DNA of 41,158 nucleotides from Fidelibacterota bacterium MT.SAG.3 (GTDB lineage Bacteria > Fidelibacterota > SORT01). Where the stretch lies: the NCBI GenBank assembly GCA_004402895.1, contig SORT01000013.1, forward strand, positions 1 to 41,158. Direction: 5' to 3'. Shown piece after piece: positions 16,095 through 24,514 of this stretch. How positions within the stretch are numbered: the first letter of the stretch is position 1; each line of letters begins with the position of its first letter. Position numbers and translations under genes: made by a program. The notes under the pieces were generated by a model. The model was given only the letters and a program-made list of their open reading frames with translations. It was not told the DNA's origin and ran no database searches.

Positions 16095-17126
16095 TCAAAA
16101 AGTTATCACGCTACGTATATTCTCGCCGTCAAAACTTTGCAGACTATCAAGAACTTCGTTGATCTCTTTATCGTTGAGCGGGATTTTTTGTGTCAGAGTC
16201 GATGAGAGATCCAAACTGCCATTCTGAGATAACTCGATCAAATGTGGTATTTCGCCGGCTAAATGATCCGATACACCGATAATTTCAGCTTCTTTTTTGA
16301 TCAAATTTTGGTAAACGTCTATCTCCACCGGACTATTGCCAAGCCCCACCAATACCGCCCTTCCGAACAGGGATAACGATTCAATAGCCTGTCTGATTGT
16401 TTTTGGAAGACCGATGAGTTCAAGCGCTACATCCACCCCTACGCCTTTTGTAAGCCTGTTCAGTTCAGCAACCGGATCTATTTTGGAGGCATTTATCGGC
16501 AGCGCGCCAAGCCGCTCTGCCAATTTTAGCTTTGAATCATTCAGATCAATAGCAAATATTTTTGAAGCGCCGAAGGTCCTCGCCAGTTGAACCGCCGATA
16601 TTCCAAGACCACCGACTCCGAATATAGCCACACTCTCCCCCTCTTTAAGTCCTGCTTTAATAAGCGCATGATAGGACGTTGCGCTTGAGCACATCATTAT
16701 CGCTCCATGTTCAAAGGGGATTTCGTCTGGAAGGAGAAATACATTTTCTTGCGGCAGTGAAATGTATTCCGCATAACCGCCGTCCCTGTCTTTCCCCAAC
16801 ATCTCTCCCGTGATGCAGAATTGTTCCCGCCCTGCCTTACAATGCCGGCAGGTTCCGCACGTAACAAGATAGTGGAGACAGACACGGTCGCCTTCACGAA
16901 AGTTTTCAACGTCTGCACCGGTTTTTTCAACAACACCGGCGATCTCGTGACCTAAGGTCAGGGGAAGTTTTGAAACGGGAGCTGTGCCTGATCGGTAGTG
17001 CGCGTCTGAATGGCAGATGCCCGCTGCCTTAACGGCTACAAGCAGGTCGCGTGAGCCGATTTCAGGAATATCTACTTCGCGAAGTTCGAGAGGCTGTCCT
17101 AAATTAATTAGTTGTATTGATTTCAT
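16095..17126 (-). CDS. zinc-dependent medium-chain alcohol dehydrogenase
   Basis: 343 aa MDR-family enzyme. Catalytic zinc ligands are C38 (GICHSDAHY) and H60-E61 (GHEIAGVV). The structural zinc site is complete (C90, C93, C96, C104 in CGTCRHCKAGREQFC). The NAD(P)-binding Rossmann motif is IFGVGGLGISAVQLA, with D in FAIDLND suggesting NAD. It oxidises alcohols or reduces aldehydes in the cytoplasm; the substrate is unknown. It lies downstream of the sulfotransferase-like and aminotransferase genes on the same strand, 50 bases after them, possibly one operon. Confidence 0.93.
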   Translation of the reverse strand: MKSIQLINLGQPLELREVDIPEIGSRDLLVAVKAAGICHSDAHYRSGTAPVSKLPLTLGHEIAGVVEKTGADVENFREGDRVCLHYLVTCGTCRHCKAGREQFCITGEMLGKDRDGGYAEYISLPQENVFLLPDEIPFEHGAIMMCSSATSYHALIKAGLKEGESVAIFGVGGLGISAVQLARTFGASKIFAIDLNDSKLKLAERLGALPINASKIDPVAELNRLTKGVGVDVALELIGLPKTIRQAIESLSLFGRAVLVGLGNSPVEIDVYQNLIKKEAEIIGVSDHLAGEIPHLIELSQNGSLDLSSTLTQKIPLNDKEINEVLDSLQSFDGENIRSVITF

Positions 17127-17176
17127 TCTTTAAAATGAACTTATAATTAATATAAATATGGTAGCAGAATTCAATC

Positions 17177-17914
17177 TCAAGCATGTAACCTGACATTATA
17201 AAGATAAGAATAATACTCATTACATTCGTTAAGGATTTTGTCATATTTTGGATCAAGTTTTTCTGATTTCGGTTTGTATTCGCCGAATCCTGTTGAATTC
17301 GCAACAGAATCATACCAATGCTCAGCCCAAACTCCATCGGTTGATCGAATACCTTTTTCCCACTTTAGCATTTTGTCCGTAAATTTGATTCCTATTTTAT
17401 TACATAAAAGAGTGAGCGTTTTTTGAGGATCCAAAAGCAGATCCCTTGCATCTATGACAGGCGGAGTTTTTCCGGATAACTCACTTACAAGTTCAAATAT
17501 TTTAACAATTTGGGGGAAACCTGTATCCTCAAGAGTTACCGTATCATTTTTCTTTATGTATGAGAGTATTACTTCAATAGGCTCTCTGATTAAAAAACAG
17601 TTCTCTAAGAGTGAGAGCCATTCCATATTCATATAATGAATCATATGATGCGCCATATGTTTTTGATACCAAATGTTATAATTATCCGGCAGTGGTGCTG
17701 TAATTTCATCAACAATTTTTTGCCAATCGGTTTCGGTTGAATTTATGATCTCTTCCCTTCCGGGATGCATAAGACCAGTTTTAGTTAAATAATATCCATA
17801 GAATGGCTCATCGCTGACGAGAGCATCTCCTCGAGCCTCAAAAGCCCTCATCATCGCGGTGGAGATATTTCTTGGGCCGGACCACATGGCAATTCTGAGC
17901 GACCGCTTATCCAT
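17177..17914 (-). CDS. sulfotransferase-like P-loop protein paired with an aminotransferase
   Basis: 245 aa. The N-terminal P-loop IAMWSGPRNISTAMMRAF is a sulfotransferase-type PAPS 5'-phosphosulfate loop variant, and LIREPIEVILSYI matches the 3'-phosphate strand-helix. The His-rich segment QKHMAHHMIH and the C-terminal WYDSVANSTGF complete the family look. The ATG overlaps the stop of the class IV aminotransferase (TAATG), so the two are translationally coupled. In plants, 'branched-chain aminotransferase-like' proteins fuse a P-loop domain of this kind to a class IV aminotransferase, as I remember it, which supports a joint function. Whether it truly transfers sulfate is not shown. Confidence 0.82.
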   Translation of the reverse strand: MDKRSLRIAMWSGPRNISTAMMRAFEARGDALVSDEPFYGYYLTKTGLMHPGREEIINSTETDWQKIVDEITAPLPDNYNIWYQKHMAHHMIHYMNMEWLSLLENCFLIREPIEVILSYIKKNDTVTLEDTGFPQIVKIFELVSELSGKTPPVIDARDLLLDPQKTLTLLCNKIGIKFTDKMLKWEKGIRSTDGVWAEHWYDSVANSTGFGEYKPKSEKLDPKYDKILNECNEYYSYLYNVRLHA

Positions 17915-18828
17915 TATGGAGGAAATTCATTATCGATAAGTTCGGAGTAAAGGTTCTGCAATTTTTGGGTAATTTCACCCCTCTTACCGTTGTTAATTAT
18001 TCTGCCGTCAACTTCTTTTACCGGAATGACTCCGGCAAATGTTCCTGTTACAAATGATTCATCAGCAGAGTAGACTTCCATTAACGAAAAATCCTTTTCG
18101 TAAACCGGAATATTATTCTCACGGCAAAGTCGGATGATGTTACCTCTCGTCACACCGTTCAAGCAATAGTTGGGTGTTGACGTCCAGACTTCATTCTTTT
18201 TTACAATGAAGAAGTTCGTAGAGTTACAAGTCGAAACAAAACCATGAGGGTCAAGCATCAATGCCTCGTCATAGCCTGCTTTATCAGCCTGAATACATGC
18301 AATAATGCAGTTTAGCTTGGACAAAGAATTTAATTTCGGGTCTTGTATGTCGGGGTAAGATCGATGTACATGAACGGTGAAAAGTCTCAACCCTTTTGTT
18401 TTTGATTCATCGCTCGCAATTTTGAATTCCGGTATAATAACTAACGTTGAATCACCGACATTTGCGGACGGATGCTGAAATGGTGTTTTCTTTAAACCTC
18501 TGGTCAGTATAAGTCTGATGTGGACGCCTGAGGTCATTGAGTTCGCTTTAGTTGTATCAAGCACTGCTGCTTCAATTTTAGATAGCGACATTCCCAATTC
18601 AATATCCAGAGCTTTAGCTCCATCGGATAACCGTTCAAGGTGATCTTTTCCGAAAACCAATTTGCCATTATGGAGCCGTATTCCTTCCCAAACTCCGTCA
18701 CCAAGCAAAAATCCGCTGTCAAACACTGAAATCTTTGCCTCACTGCGGGGAAGAAGTTCACCATTAATGTATATCAGGATATTGTTATTCCGTTCGTCAT
18801 CCATATAGTCATGAGTGCCTATTGGCAT
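17914..18828 (-). CDS. class IV PLP aminotransferase (BCAT/D-amino-acid aminotransferase type)
   Basis: 304 aa. Fold-type IV features: YINGELLPRSEAKISVFDSGFLLGDGVWEGIR at the N-terminus, the probable PLP Lys in SLSKLN near residue 170, DEALMLDPHGFVSTCNSTNFF, GVTRGNIIRLC and VTGTFAGVIPV. These enzymes exchange amino groups between branched-chain or D-amino acids (or cleave aminodeoxychorismate). The exact substrate cannot be fixed. The ATG at 18828 is well supported by GGAGG with four-base spacing. It is the first gene of a minus-strand unit with the sulfotransferase-like gene and probably the alcohol dehydrogenase, and diverges from the aldolase/SDR gene. Confidence 0.9.
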   Translation of the reverse strand: MPIGTHDYMDDERNNNILIYINGELLPRSEAKISVFDSGFLLGDGVWEGIRLHNGKLVFGKDHLERLSDGAKALDIELGMSLSKIEAAVLDTTKANSMTSGVHIRLILTRGLKKTPFQHPSANVGDSTLVIIPEFKIASDESKTKGLRLFTVHVHRSYPDIQDPKLNSLSKLNCIIACIQADKAGYDEALMLDPHGFVSTCNSTNFFIVKKNEVWTSTPNYCLNGVTRGNIIRLCRENNIPVYEKDFSLMEVYSADESFVTGTFAGVIPVKEVDGRIINNGKRGEITQKLQNLYSELIDNEFPP

Positions 18829-18939
18829 ATATCCTCCAAAATTTTGCGAATCTAAATATGATTCAATATTAGGTCGTACGGAATATTATAGCACCAAAAT
18901 TTATTTTTTCATAAAGATACATTTGCATCAGCTGTTAGT

Positions 18940-18973
18940 AAAATCCTAATCCTTGCAGGGATGGTAGGATTTT
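18940..18973 (+). promoter_or_regulatory. hairpin in the leader of the aldolase/SDR gene
   Basis: AAAATCCT (18940-18947) and AGGATTTT (18966-18973) form a perfect 8-bp stem. An inner ATCC/GGAT pairing continues it, and CTTT follows. It lies 52 bases before the TTG start, in the divergent intergenic region. It may be an attenuator, an operator or a terminator-like leader element. Confidence 0.4.
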
Positions 18974-19025
18974 CTTTATCTTGTCTTGATAAAGAAATAT
19001 CATTGCTAATATTTGGAGTATTTAA

Positions 19026-20996
19026 TTGAAGAGTCTTTGGGATGTCAAAGAAGGGAATAAATTTTCCGATAATCCCCTCGCTATGAGGGTTTACAGCTCA
19101 CGCTTACTCGGCACGGAATCGGAGTTGGTCTTGCATGGCGGCGGAAATACTTCAGTAAAAACAACTGAGACAAATATATTCGGCGAGAGCGAAGAGATAA
19201 TTTATGTGAAGGGGAGCGGCTGGGATTTGGCAACGATTGAACCGGCAGGATTCGCGCCCGTTAAATTAAATCTCTTAAAGAAGATGGCGCAACTATCTGA
19301 TCTGAGTGATTCCGATATGGTAAAATATCAAAGAGCGGCAATGACAGAACCGAATGCTCCGAATCCATCCGTGGAAGCGGTCTTACACGCTCTGATTCCG
19401 TTTAAGTTTGTTGATCACACTCACGCTGACGCAGTTGTGACCATTACAAACAGTCCTGGCGGTGAAGAGAAGATCCGTGAAATTTATGGAAATGAAATGC
19501 TGATAGTTCCTTATGTAATGCCCGGGTTCATATTAGCTAAAAAAATCCATGAAATGACCAAAGATTTAAACTGGGAAGAATGCAACGGAATGATTCTGAT
19601 GAGTCATGGAGTATTCACTTTTGACGCTGATGCTCAAGAGAGTTACCGAAAGATGATAGCTGTAGTCACTAAGGCGGAAGAATATATAGAAAGCCGGAAG
19701 GCGAACTCGATAGCCGCTTCAAAAACTGACGGAGAAAATCTGAAAACATTATCGGAGATCAGAAGAGAAGTAATGAGCCTATCTAATTCTCCTTTAATAG
19801 CGCGATTAAACATGGATCCCGGGGCGGTAGGTTTTTCCAAATTACAGGACGTTGATTCGATAGCTACCAGGGGACCGCTTACACCTGATCATATTATCAG
19901 AACAAAACAATTTCCCGTTATTATCGGAGAGGACCCCGCTAAAGAGATTGAGAATTTTTCGGATGTCTATAAGGAATATTTCAGCAGGAACAACAAATCG
20001 GATTTGATTCCGCTTAATTCTGCTCCGAATTGGGCAGTCTGGAAAGGGCAGGGAACGATCGCATTCGGTAAAAACATCAAAGAATCGAATGTCATCTCTG
20101 ATATAGTTGAGCATACTATAAGCGCTATACAGAGAGCAGAAGCGCTTGGAGGTTGGAAAGCGCTTCCCGAAAAGGATCTTTTTGAAATAGAATATTGGGA
20201 CTTGGAACAGTCAAAACTCGCCAAAAAAGGTAATCCTAAGGAATTTGAGGGTAAGATCGCAATCGTGACAGGAGCCGCCAACGGAATAGGAAAGGCAACT
20301 ACCAAAGCGTTGCTTGAAAAAGGCGCAGTTGTCGCTGCTCTTGATATAGACCCGGCAGTCAAAAGTTTATTCGATGGCGAAGAAACGTTGGGGATCGAAT
20401 GTGATCTGACCGATGAGTCGGCTGTTCATGATTCGGTTGAATCGGTTGTTAGGAAGTTCGGGGGGCTTGATTTAGTTGTGAGTAACGCCGGAACATTTCC
20501 GTCCTCAGAAAATATAGAGGAGATCACTTCTGAATCTTGGAATAAGAGTCTGAATATTAATCTTACAAGTCATCAACTTTTACTGAAAACAACCATTCCG
20601 TATCTGAAAAATGGATATGAACCGAATGTAATCTTTGTCGCTTCAAAGAACGTCGCGGCGCCCGGACCCGGAGCAGCTTCATATTCGGTCGCAAAGGCGG
20701 GTCTCACTCAGCTAGCCCGGGTGGCTGCGCTGGAGTTAGGCTCTTTCGGAATCAGGATAAACGTCATTCATCCCAATGCGGTGTTCGATACTTCTATATG
20801 GAGTGAGGAAATCATTAAGGAAAGAGCCGAAAAGTACAAAATGAGCGTGGATGAATACAGATCCGATAATCTATTAAAGACTGAGATCAGATCAGAAGAC
20901 GTCGCAAATTTAATTTGCGCGATGGCAGGGAGCGCTTTTGCAAAGACAACAGGAGCGCAAATCCCGATAGACGGAGGGAATAAACGGGTGATTTAG
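19026..20996 (+). CDS. bifunctional class II aldolase / short-chain dehydrogenase (RhaDA-like)
   Basis: 656 aa fusion. The N-terminal class II aldolase/adducin domain (about 1-390) has zinc ligands H131 and H133 (DHTHADAV) and H194 (MSHGVFTF). The C-terminal SDR domain starts with TGAANGIGKAT (415-425) and has NAG at the strand-4 position and catalytic Y553/K557 (YSVAK). The family includes rhamnulose-1-phosphate aldolase/lactaldehyde dehydrogenase fusions, which cleave a sugar phosphate and oxidise or reduce the aldehyde formed. The exact sugar is not shown, and no kinase or isomerase partner is adjacent. The start is TTG with GGAG seven bases upstream; no in-frame ATG precedes it. Confidence 0.92.
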   Translation: MKSLWDVKEGNKFSDNPLAMRVYSSRLLGTESELVLHGGGNTSVKTTETNIFGESEEIIYVKGSGWDLATIEPAGFAPVKLNLLKKMAQLSDLSDSDMVKYQRAAMTEPNAPNPSVEAVLHALIPFKFVDHTHADAVVTITNSPGGEEKIREIYGNEMLIVPYVMPGFILAKKIHEMTKDLNWEECNGMILMSHGVFTFDADAQESYRKMIAVVTKAEEYIESRKANSIAASKTDGENLKTLSEIRREVMSLSNSPLIARLNMDPGAVGFSKLQDVDSIATRGPLTPDHIIRTKQFPVIIGEDPAKEIENFSDVYKEYFSRNNKSDLIPLNSAPNWAVWKGQGTIAFGKNIKESNVISDIVEHTISAIQRAEALGGWKALPEKDLFEIEYWDLEQSKLAKKGNPKEFEGKIAIVTGAANGIGKATTKALLEKGAVVAALDIDPAVKSLFDGEETLGIECDLTDESAVHDSVESVVRKFGGLDLVVSNAGTFPSSENIEEITSESWNKSLNINLTSHQLLLKTTIPYLKNGYEPNVIFVASKNVAAPGPGAASYSVAKAGLTQLARVAALELGSFGIRINVIHPNAVFDTSIWSEEIIKERAEKYKMSVDEYRSDNLLKTEIRSEDVANLICAMAGSAFAKTTGAQIPIDGGNKRVI

Positions 20997-21124
20997 GCAC
21001 TTTCAATATCAGAGAGAGAAAATAAAATCGTTCCAAGCGAATTTTTTGCACGGGCGATTTTCTATTTCTATGGTTAAACGTTTATGAATACGGAGCGTCT
21101 AACAATACAGAAACGATAAATATT

Positions 21125-21943
21125 ATGAGATTGAATATGAAATATTGGATGAGCATTGGATTTGTTGTTCTATTGGCAGCTTGTGGAAATGAGGATTTCA
21201 AGAGTAAATGGCGAACCGATGAAATATATATTGACGGCTCCAATCGTGATTGGGCGGATAATCTTGTATATAACAAAGATAACGATATTGCCATTGGAAT
21301 CGCTAACGATGAATCGAATCTTTATATAAGTATCAGCTCAACTGATAGAGGGATGATTCAAAAAGTTCTGAGGGGCGGGTTTACCGTTTGGTTCAACGGT
21401 AAAGGCAACAAGGATAAAACTATCGGTATCAGATACCCGATAGGCAATAAGGGCACGGATTCTCCGCTCAGGGAGCGTTTCGATCGGTATGGAACTGACG
21501 AATATCCAAGTGATCAGCCGTTAGAAAGGTTCAAAGAAAGATGGGAAGAGTTTGAAATAATAAAAGATAATGAAGATACGGCGTTACGGATTCCAATTGA
21601 CAACGAAATAGGTATTGAGGTCAGCAGTTCGTTCCATGAAGGAATGTTCGTTTATGAATTAAAATTTCCTTTGAATGAGAATACAGAATCTCCATATGCT
21701 ATCGGTGCCGGGGAAAGCGAGGCTATCGGAATTGGTTTTGAAACGGAGAAAATGGGATTTAAGGACAGAATGAATAGAATGAATCGGGGGGGATTCTCGG
21801 GTGGTCGCGGAGGAAGAGGAGGTATGGGAGCAGGAGGGGGTAGAGGAGGAGGAAGAGGAAGAATGAATGCCGGTAACATCCCTAAGTCGATGGAACCACT
21901 CAAATATTGGATTAAGGTTGAGTTGGCAAAGGCAAATAGCTGA
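21125..21943 (+). CDS. lipoprotein with CBM9-like sandwich and RGG-rich tail
   Basis: 272 aa. The lipobox VVLLAACG makes it an outer- or inner-membrane lipoprotein; start is ATG 21125 or the in-frame ATG 21137. The body (IYIDGSNRDWADNLVYNKDNDIAIG, NLYISISSTDRG, GGFTVWFNGKGNK, YELKFPL) resembles the DOMON/CBM9-like fold seen in many FCB lipoproteins ('hypothetical protein with carbohydrate-binding family 9-like domain'). A low-complexity Arg/Gly/Met stretch follows (near residues 215-245: GGFSGGRGGRGGMGAGGG...). The function is unknown. The gene runs into the next lipoprotein gene 46 bases later. Confidence 0.8.
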   Translation: MRLNMKYWMSIGFVVLLAACGNEDFKSKWRTDEIYIDGSNRDWADNLVYNKDNDIAIGIANDESNLYISISSTDRGMIQKVLRGGFTVWFNGKGNKDKTIGIRYPIGNKGTDSPLRERFDRYGTDEYPSDQPLERFKERWEEFEIIKDNEDTALRIPIDNEIGIEVSSSFHEGMFVYELKFPLNENTESPYAIGAGESEAIGIGFETEKMGFKDRMNRMNRGGFSGGRGGRGGMGAGGGRGGGRGRMNAGNIPKSMEPLKYWIKVELAKANS

Positions 21944-21989
21944 ATCGGTTTGAGATAAAGAGTCAGATGATAACGAAGGAGGATGATAA

Positions 21990-22763
21990 ATGCGGCAAAA
22001 ACAAATGAAAACGTATATGATAGTATTGGCGGCAACCGGCATATTCATTGTCGGTTGCTCCGGTACGCAGAAAAATATATATCTTGAACCGGGTAAGCAG
22101 GCGAAGCGGGCTGATGTTGATTTGAAAGAGGGCAGCATAACTCAAGAGATAGATGGCGTAGAAGTGTTTGTTAAGGGCGTAATTCTGCCGGGGTCAAACG
22201 GCAAATCATTGCACCCGTCATTTTGGGTGACAATAAAAAATAATCGCAGCAGCAAGCTGCTGTTCAATCCGGCTAAAGCTCGATTGGTTGATTCTTTCGG
22301 AGATCAGTACAGGCCGCTGCCGATGTCGTTAAACGAAAACGGCAAAGAAGAGTTTTATTATAAGGTAATAAATCCGGATACCAGATTATTTTATTCAATT
22401 CAATACGGATGGGATTATTACCCGTTTTATCCATATAGAACGAGATTTCATAGAGGCGGCAGAGGGAGACACGGGAGAATTAGGCACGTTCGTTACGATC
22501 CGTTCTGGAGCTTCGGCGGAGGGGCATACTGGATCAGGACGGTGCACAGCGTAAGCAGTAAGGTCAAACTTCCCGATAGAGAGGAAGAGATATATGACGG
22601 AGCTAAGCTTACCTATGCTCTGACGTTTCCGGAACTCAAGGAAGAAGTCGATAATTACAGGCTGATAATTCCCGAAATACTGATCACGGATGAAGATGGC
22701 AAGAGCCGCAGTCTGAAATTTGAATTGATTTTTAACCAGATCGTGACGGTCGAATCAAAATGA
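21990..22763 (+). CDS. lipoprotein of unknown function
   Basis: 257 aa. Signal peptide with lipobox IFIVGCS; the ATG has GGAGG seven bases upstream. The body has two beta-rich parts (VEVFVKGVILP, HPSFWVTIKNN, FNPAKARLVDSFGDQYRPLP; KLTYALTFPEL, YRLIIPEILITDEDG). They are separated by an aromatic/Arg/His-rich insert (YGWDYYPFYPYRTRFHRGGRGRHGRIRHVRYDP). No family was recognised. It probably shares a transcript with the RGG-tailed lipoprotein before it, and a terminator hairpin follows. Confidence 0.78.
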   Translation: MRQKQMKTYMIVLAATGIFIVGCSGTQKNIYLEPGKQAKRADVDLKEGSITQEIDGVEVFVKGVILPGSNGKSLHPSFWVTIKNNRSSKLLFNPAKARLVDSFGDQYRPLPMSLNENGKEEFYYKVINPDTRLFYSIQYGWDYYPFYPYRTRFHRGGRGRHGRIRHVRYDPFWSFGGGAYWIRTVHSVSSKVKLPDREEEIYDGAKLTYALTFPELKEEVDNYRLIIPEILITDEDGKSRSLKFELIFNQIVTVESK

Positions 22764-22798
22764 GATAGATTTTAAAGATTACGTGCAAAACGCTAAAG

Positions 22799-22828
22799 CC
22801 CCTCGAAAATGTAATAAATTTCGAGGGG
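22799..22828 (+). terminator. terminator hairpin after the lipoprotein pair
   Basis: CCCCTCGAAA and TTTCGAGGGG form a perfect 10-bp stem with a 10-nt loop. The tail (TTCATCTC) is only weakly T-rich. Confidence 0.7.
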
Positions 22829-22959
22829 TTCATCTCATAAGCGTATAAGTTTCCATTTTATTTTTACTTTTGAATTCGAAAGCTAATTGTATATATTACA
22901 GTTAGCGACACCACCAATTTAATATTACTGTAAATATAAAATAAGAAACTCAAAGAGCT

Positions 22960-22980
22960 TTGGAAGGAAAAATATTCCAA
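22960..22980 (+). promoter_or_regulatory. inverted repeat upstream of the cytochrome gene
   Basis: TTGGAA-N9-TTCCAA lies about 63 bases before the cytochrome ATG in a 280-base intergenic region. A regulator site is possible but the arms are short. Confidence 0.25.
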
Positions 22981-23043
22981 TACTATCTGTGTTCAAATGG
23001 CAGTTAAAATCATAAACAATAACAATTAAAAAAGGAGCTGGGT

Positions 23044-23658
23044 ATGAAAAAATACTTATTTATACTTCCTCTGGCCATAATGATGATAGGCGCTTGCTCA
23101 TCATATCAAAAAGCATATGAGGCACCTGAAACTGCTGCAGTGCCGGCAGTGATGACGCAGGAAGAAGCTGTGGAACGAGGCAGATATTTGACAACTATCA
23201 TGGGATGTCACGATTGCCACACTCCAAAAACGTTTGACGATCATGGACATCCAATGCTTGATATGACACGAATGCTTTCAGGGCATCCGGCAGATGCGCC
23301 ATATCCGGAATGGACTCCCGCTGATATGCAGCGCAACGCAATGGCTCTTGTCAGCCCGATGATGACTGCATGGGGCGGTCCGTGGGGAGTAAGTTTCACA
23401 CAAAATCTAACACCGGATGATTCTACGGGATTAGGAGAGTGGACCGAAGAGTCATTTATTGCTGCCATTCGAACAGGTAAACATCAAGGTCAGCCTAATG
23501 GAAGAATGATACTTCCACCGATGCCGTGGGAAATGTATAAAGAAGCAACCGAAGAAGATTTGAAAGCGATATGGGCGTTTCTCGGCAGCATTCCGGCAAT
23601 AGAAAATGCGGTACCGACTCCGGTCCCGCCTTCCATGCCGCCAAAAATGGAAGAATAA
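23044..23658 (+). CDS. c-type cytochrome lipoprotein, mono-heme
   Basis: 204 aa. The lipobox MIGACSS (Cys18) puts it on a membrane surface. There is one heme c motif CHDCH (C55, C58, H59) in ERGRYLTTIMGCHDCHTPK. The distal Met is probably in LPPMPWEMY, and conserved segments LSGHPAD, FTQNLTPDDSTGLGEWTEESF and EEDLKAIWAFLGSIP are typical of cytochrome c/dehydrogenase-associated subunits. It would carry electrons in the periplasm. The ATG has AAAAAGGAG upstream. The next gene, for a cupredoxin-like protein, begins right after its stop in the same reading frame. Confidence 0.92.
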   Translation: MKKYLFILPLAIMMIGACSSYQKAYEAPETAAVPAVMTQEEAVERGRYLTTIMGCHDCHTPKTFDDHGHPMLDMTRMLSGHPADAPYPEWTPADMQRNAMALVSPMMTAWGGPWGVSFTQNLTPDDSTGLGEWTEESFIAAIRTGKHQGQPNGRMILPPMPWEMYKEATEEDLKAIWAFLGSIPAIENAVPTPVPPSMPPKMEE

Positions 23659-24405
23659 ATAAAAAAGAACAGATTTATTCGTTCGCTTGTTGTTATTGGA
23701 TTAGCTCTCTTTGCCGGAACGCTTGACACTGTTCCGGCGGAGACTACTCCTAACCAGAGTGATACAGGAATAATTCACGGTCGGATCACTTATTCAGGTG
23801 AAGTCCCGAAACCGGTCAAATTGATGGTTATTAAAGATGTTAAGGTTTGCGCAAAGATAGACCATTATGACGATAGGCTTGTCGTTGGAAAAGATGGCGG
23901 AATCAAAAATGTAGTTATCTCACTGGATAGCGTCAGTGGAGGTAAATCGATAGACTCGCTCGGAACTGAATTTGTGCTTGACCAGAAAATTTGCGCCTAT
24001 AAACCACATATCCTTATCGTTCCAGTGAATCAACAGATTATGATTTTAAACAATGATGGAATTCTTCATAACATCCACACATATGGAAAACTAAACCGGT
24101 CAGTTAATTTAGCGCAGCCGCGTTTCAAGAAAAAACTCAAATTGACACTTGAGAAGCCTGAAAAAGTGCAGGTACGGTGTGATGTGCATGGTTGGATGAG
24201 CGCATGGTTTATCGTGGTCGAGCACGCATATTATACTGTTACGGATTCAGCAGGCAGGTTCAGCCTCAATGGCGTACCTCCCGGCACATACAGACTGAAT
24301 ATTTGGCAGGAATTGCTTGGTGAAAAATCTGTTCAGGTGACCGTGACAGCAGGCGAAGAGTCGGAACTGCATTTTGCATTTGAAGAAAAGAAGGAATCCG
24401 ACTGA
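23659..24405 (+). CDS. periplasmic cupredoxin-like protein with carboxypeptidase-regulatory domain, probable AUA start
   Basis: The open frame follows the cytochrome stop directly. It encodes a signal peptide (KKNRFIRSLVVIGLALFAGT) only if translation begins at ATA 23659, which has GGAAG five bases upstream. No ATG, GTG or TTG occurs in frame before TTG 23821, and that start would cut off the signal peptide. From ATA it is 248 aa. The cupredoxin part shows copper ligands in LHNIHTYG (His) and VRCDVHGWMSAW (Cys, His, Met), and a C-terminal carboxypeptidase-regulatory-like domain (AYYTVTDSAGRFSLNGVPPGTYRLNIWQE) follows. It is a likely electron-transfer partner of the cytochrome next to it; that pairing is inference from position. 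Confidence 0.8.
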   Translation: MKKNRFIRSLVVIGLALFAGTLDTVPAETTPNQSDTGIIHGRITYSGEVPKPVKLMVIKDVKVCAKIDHYDDRLVVGKDGGIKNVVISLDSVSGGKSIDSLGTEFVLDQKICAYKPHILIVPVNQQIMILNNDGILHNIHTYGKLNRSVNLAQPRFKKKLKLTLEKPEKVQVRCDVHGWMSAWFIVVEHAYYTVTDSAGRFSLNGVPPGTYRLNIWQELLGEKSVQVTVTAGEESELHFAFEEKKESD

Positions 24406-24514
24406 TTTTTTAAATCTTCACTAAGTATTAGGAGATCGTTGAACTCATAGGATTGAACCTATATTATTTCTATGGGTTCTTTCAAAATAGGTATTTTAAA
24501 GTTATAATAAAGTC

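Noticed and set aside
21652-22138. Minus-strand Pro/Ser-rich ORFs opposite the lipoprotein genes
   Set aside because: They are antisense images of the RGG tail and lack Shine-Dalgarno sites or a recognisable family.
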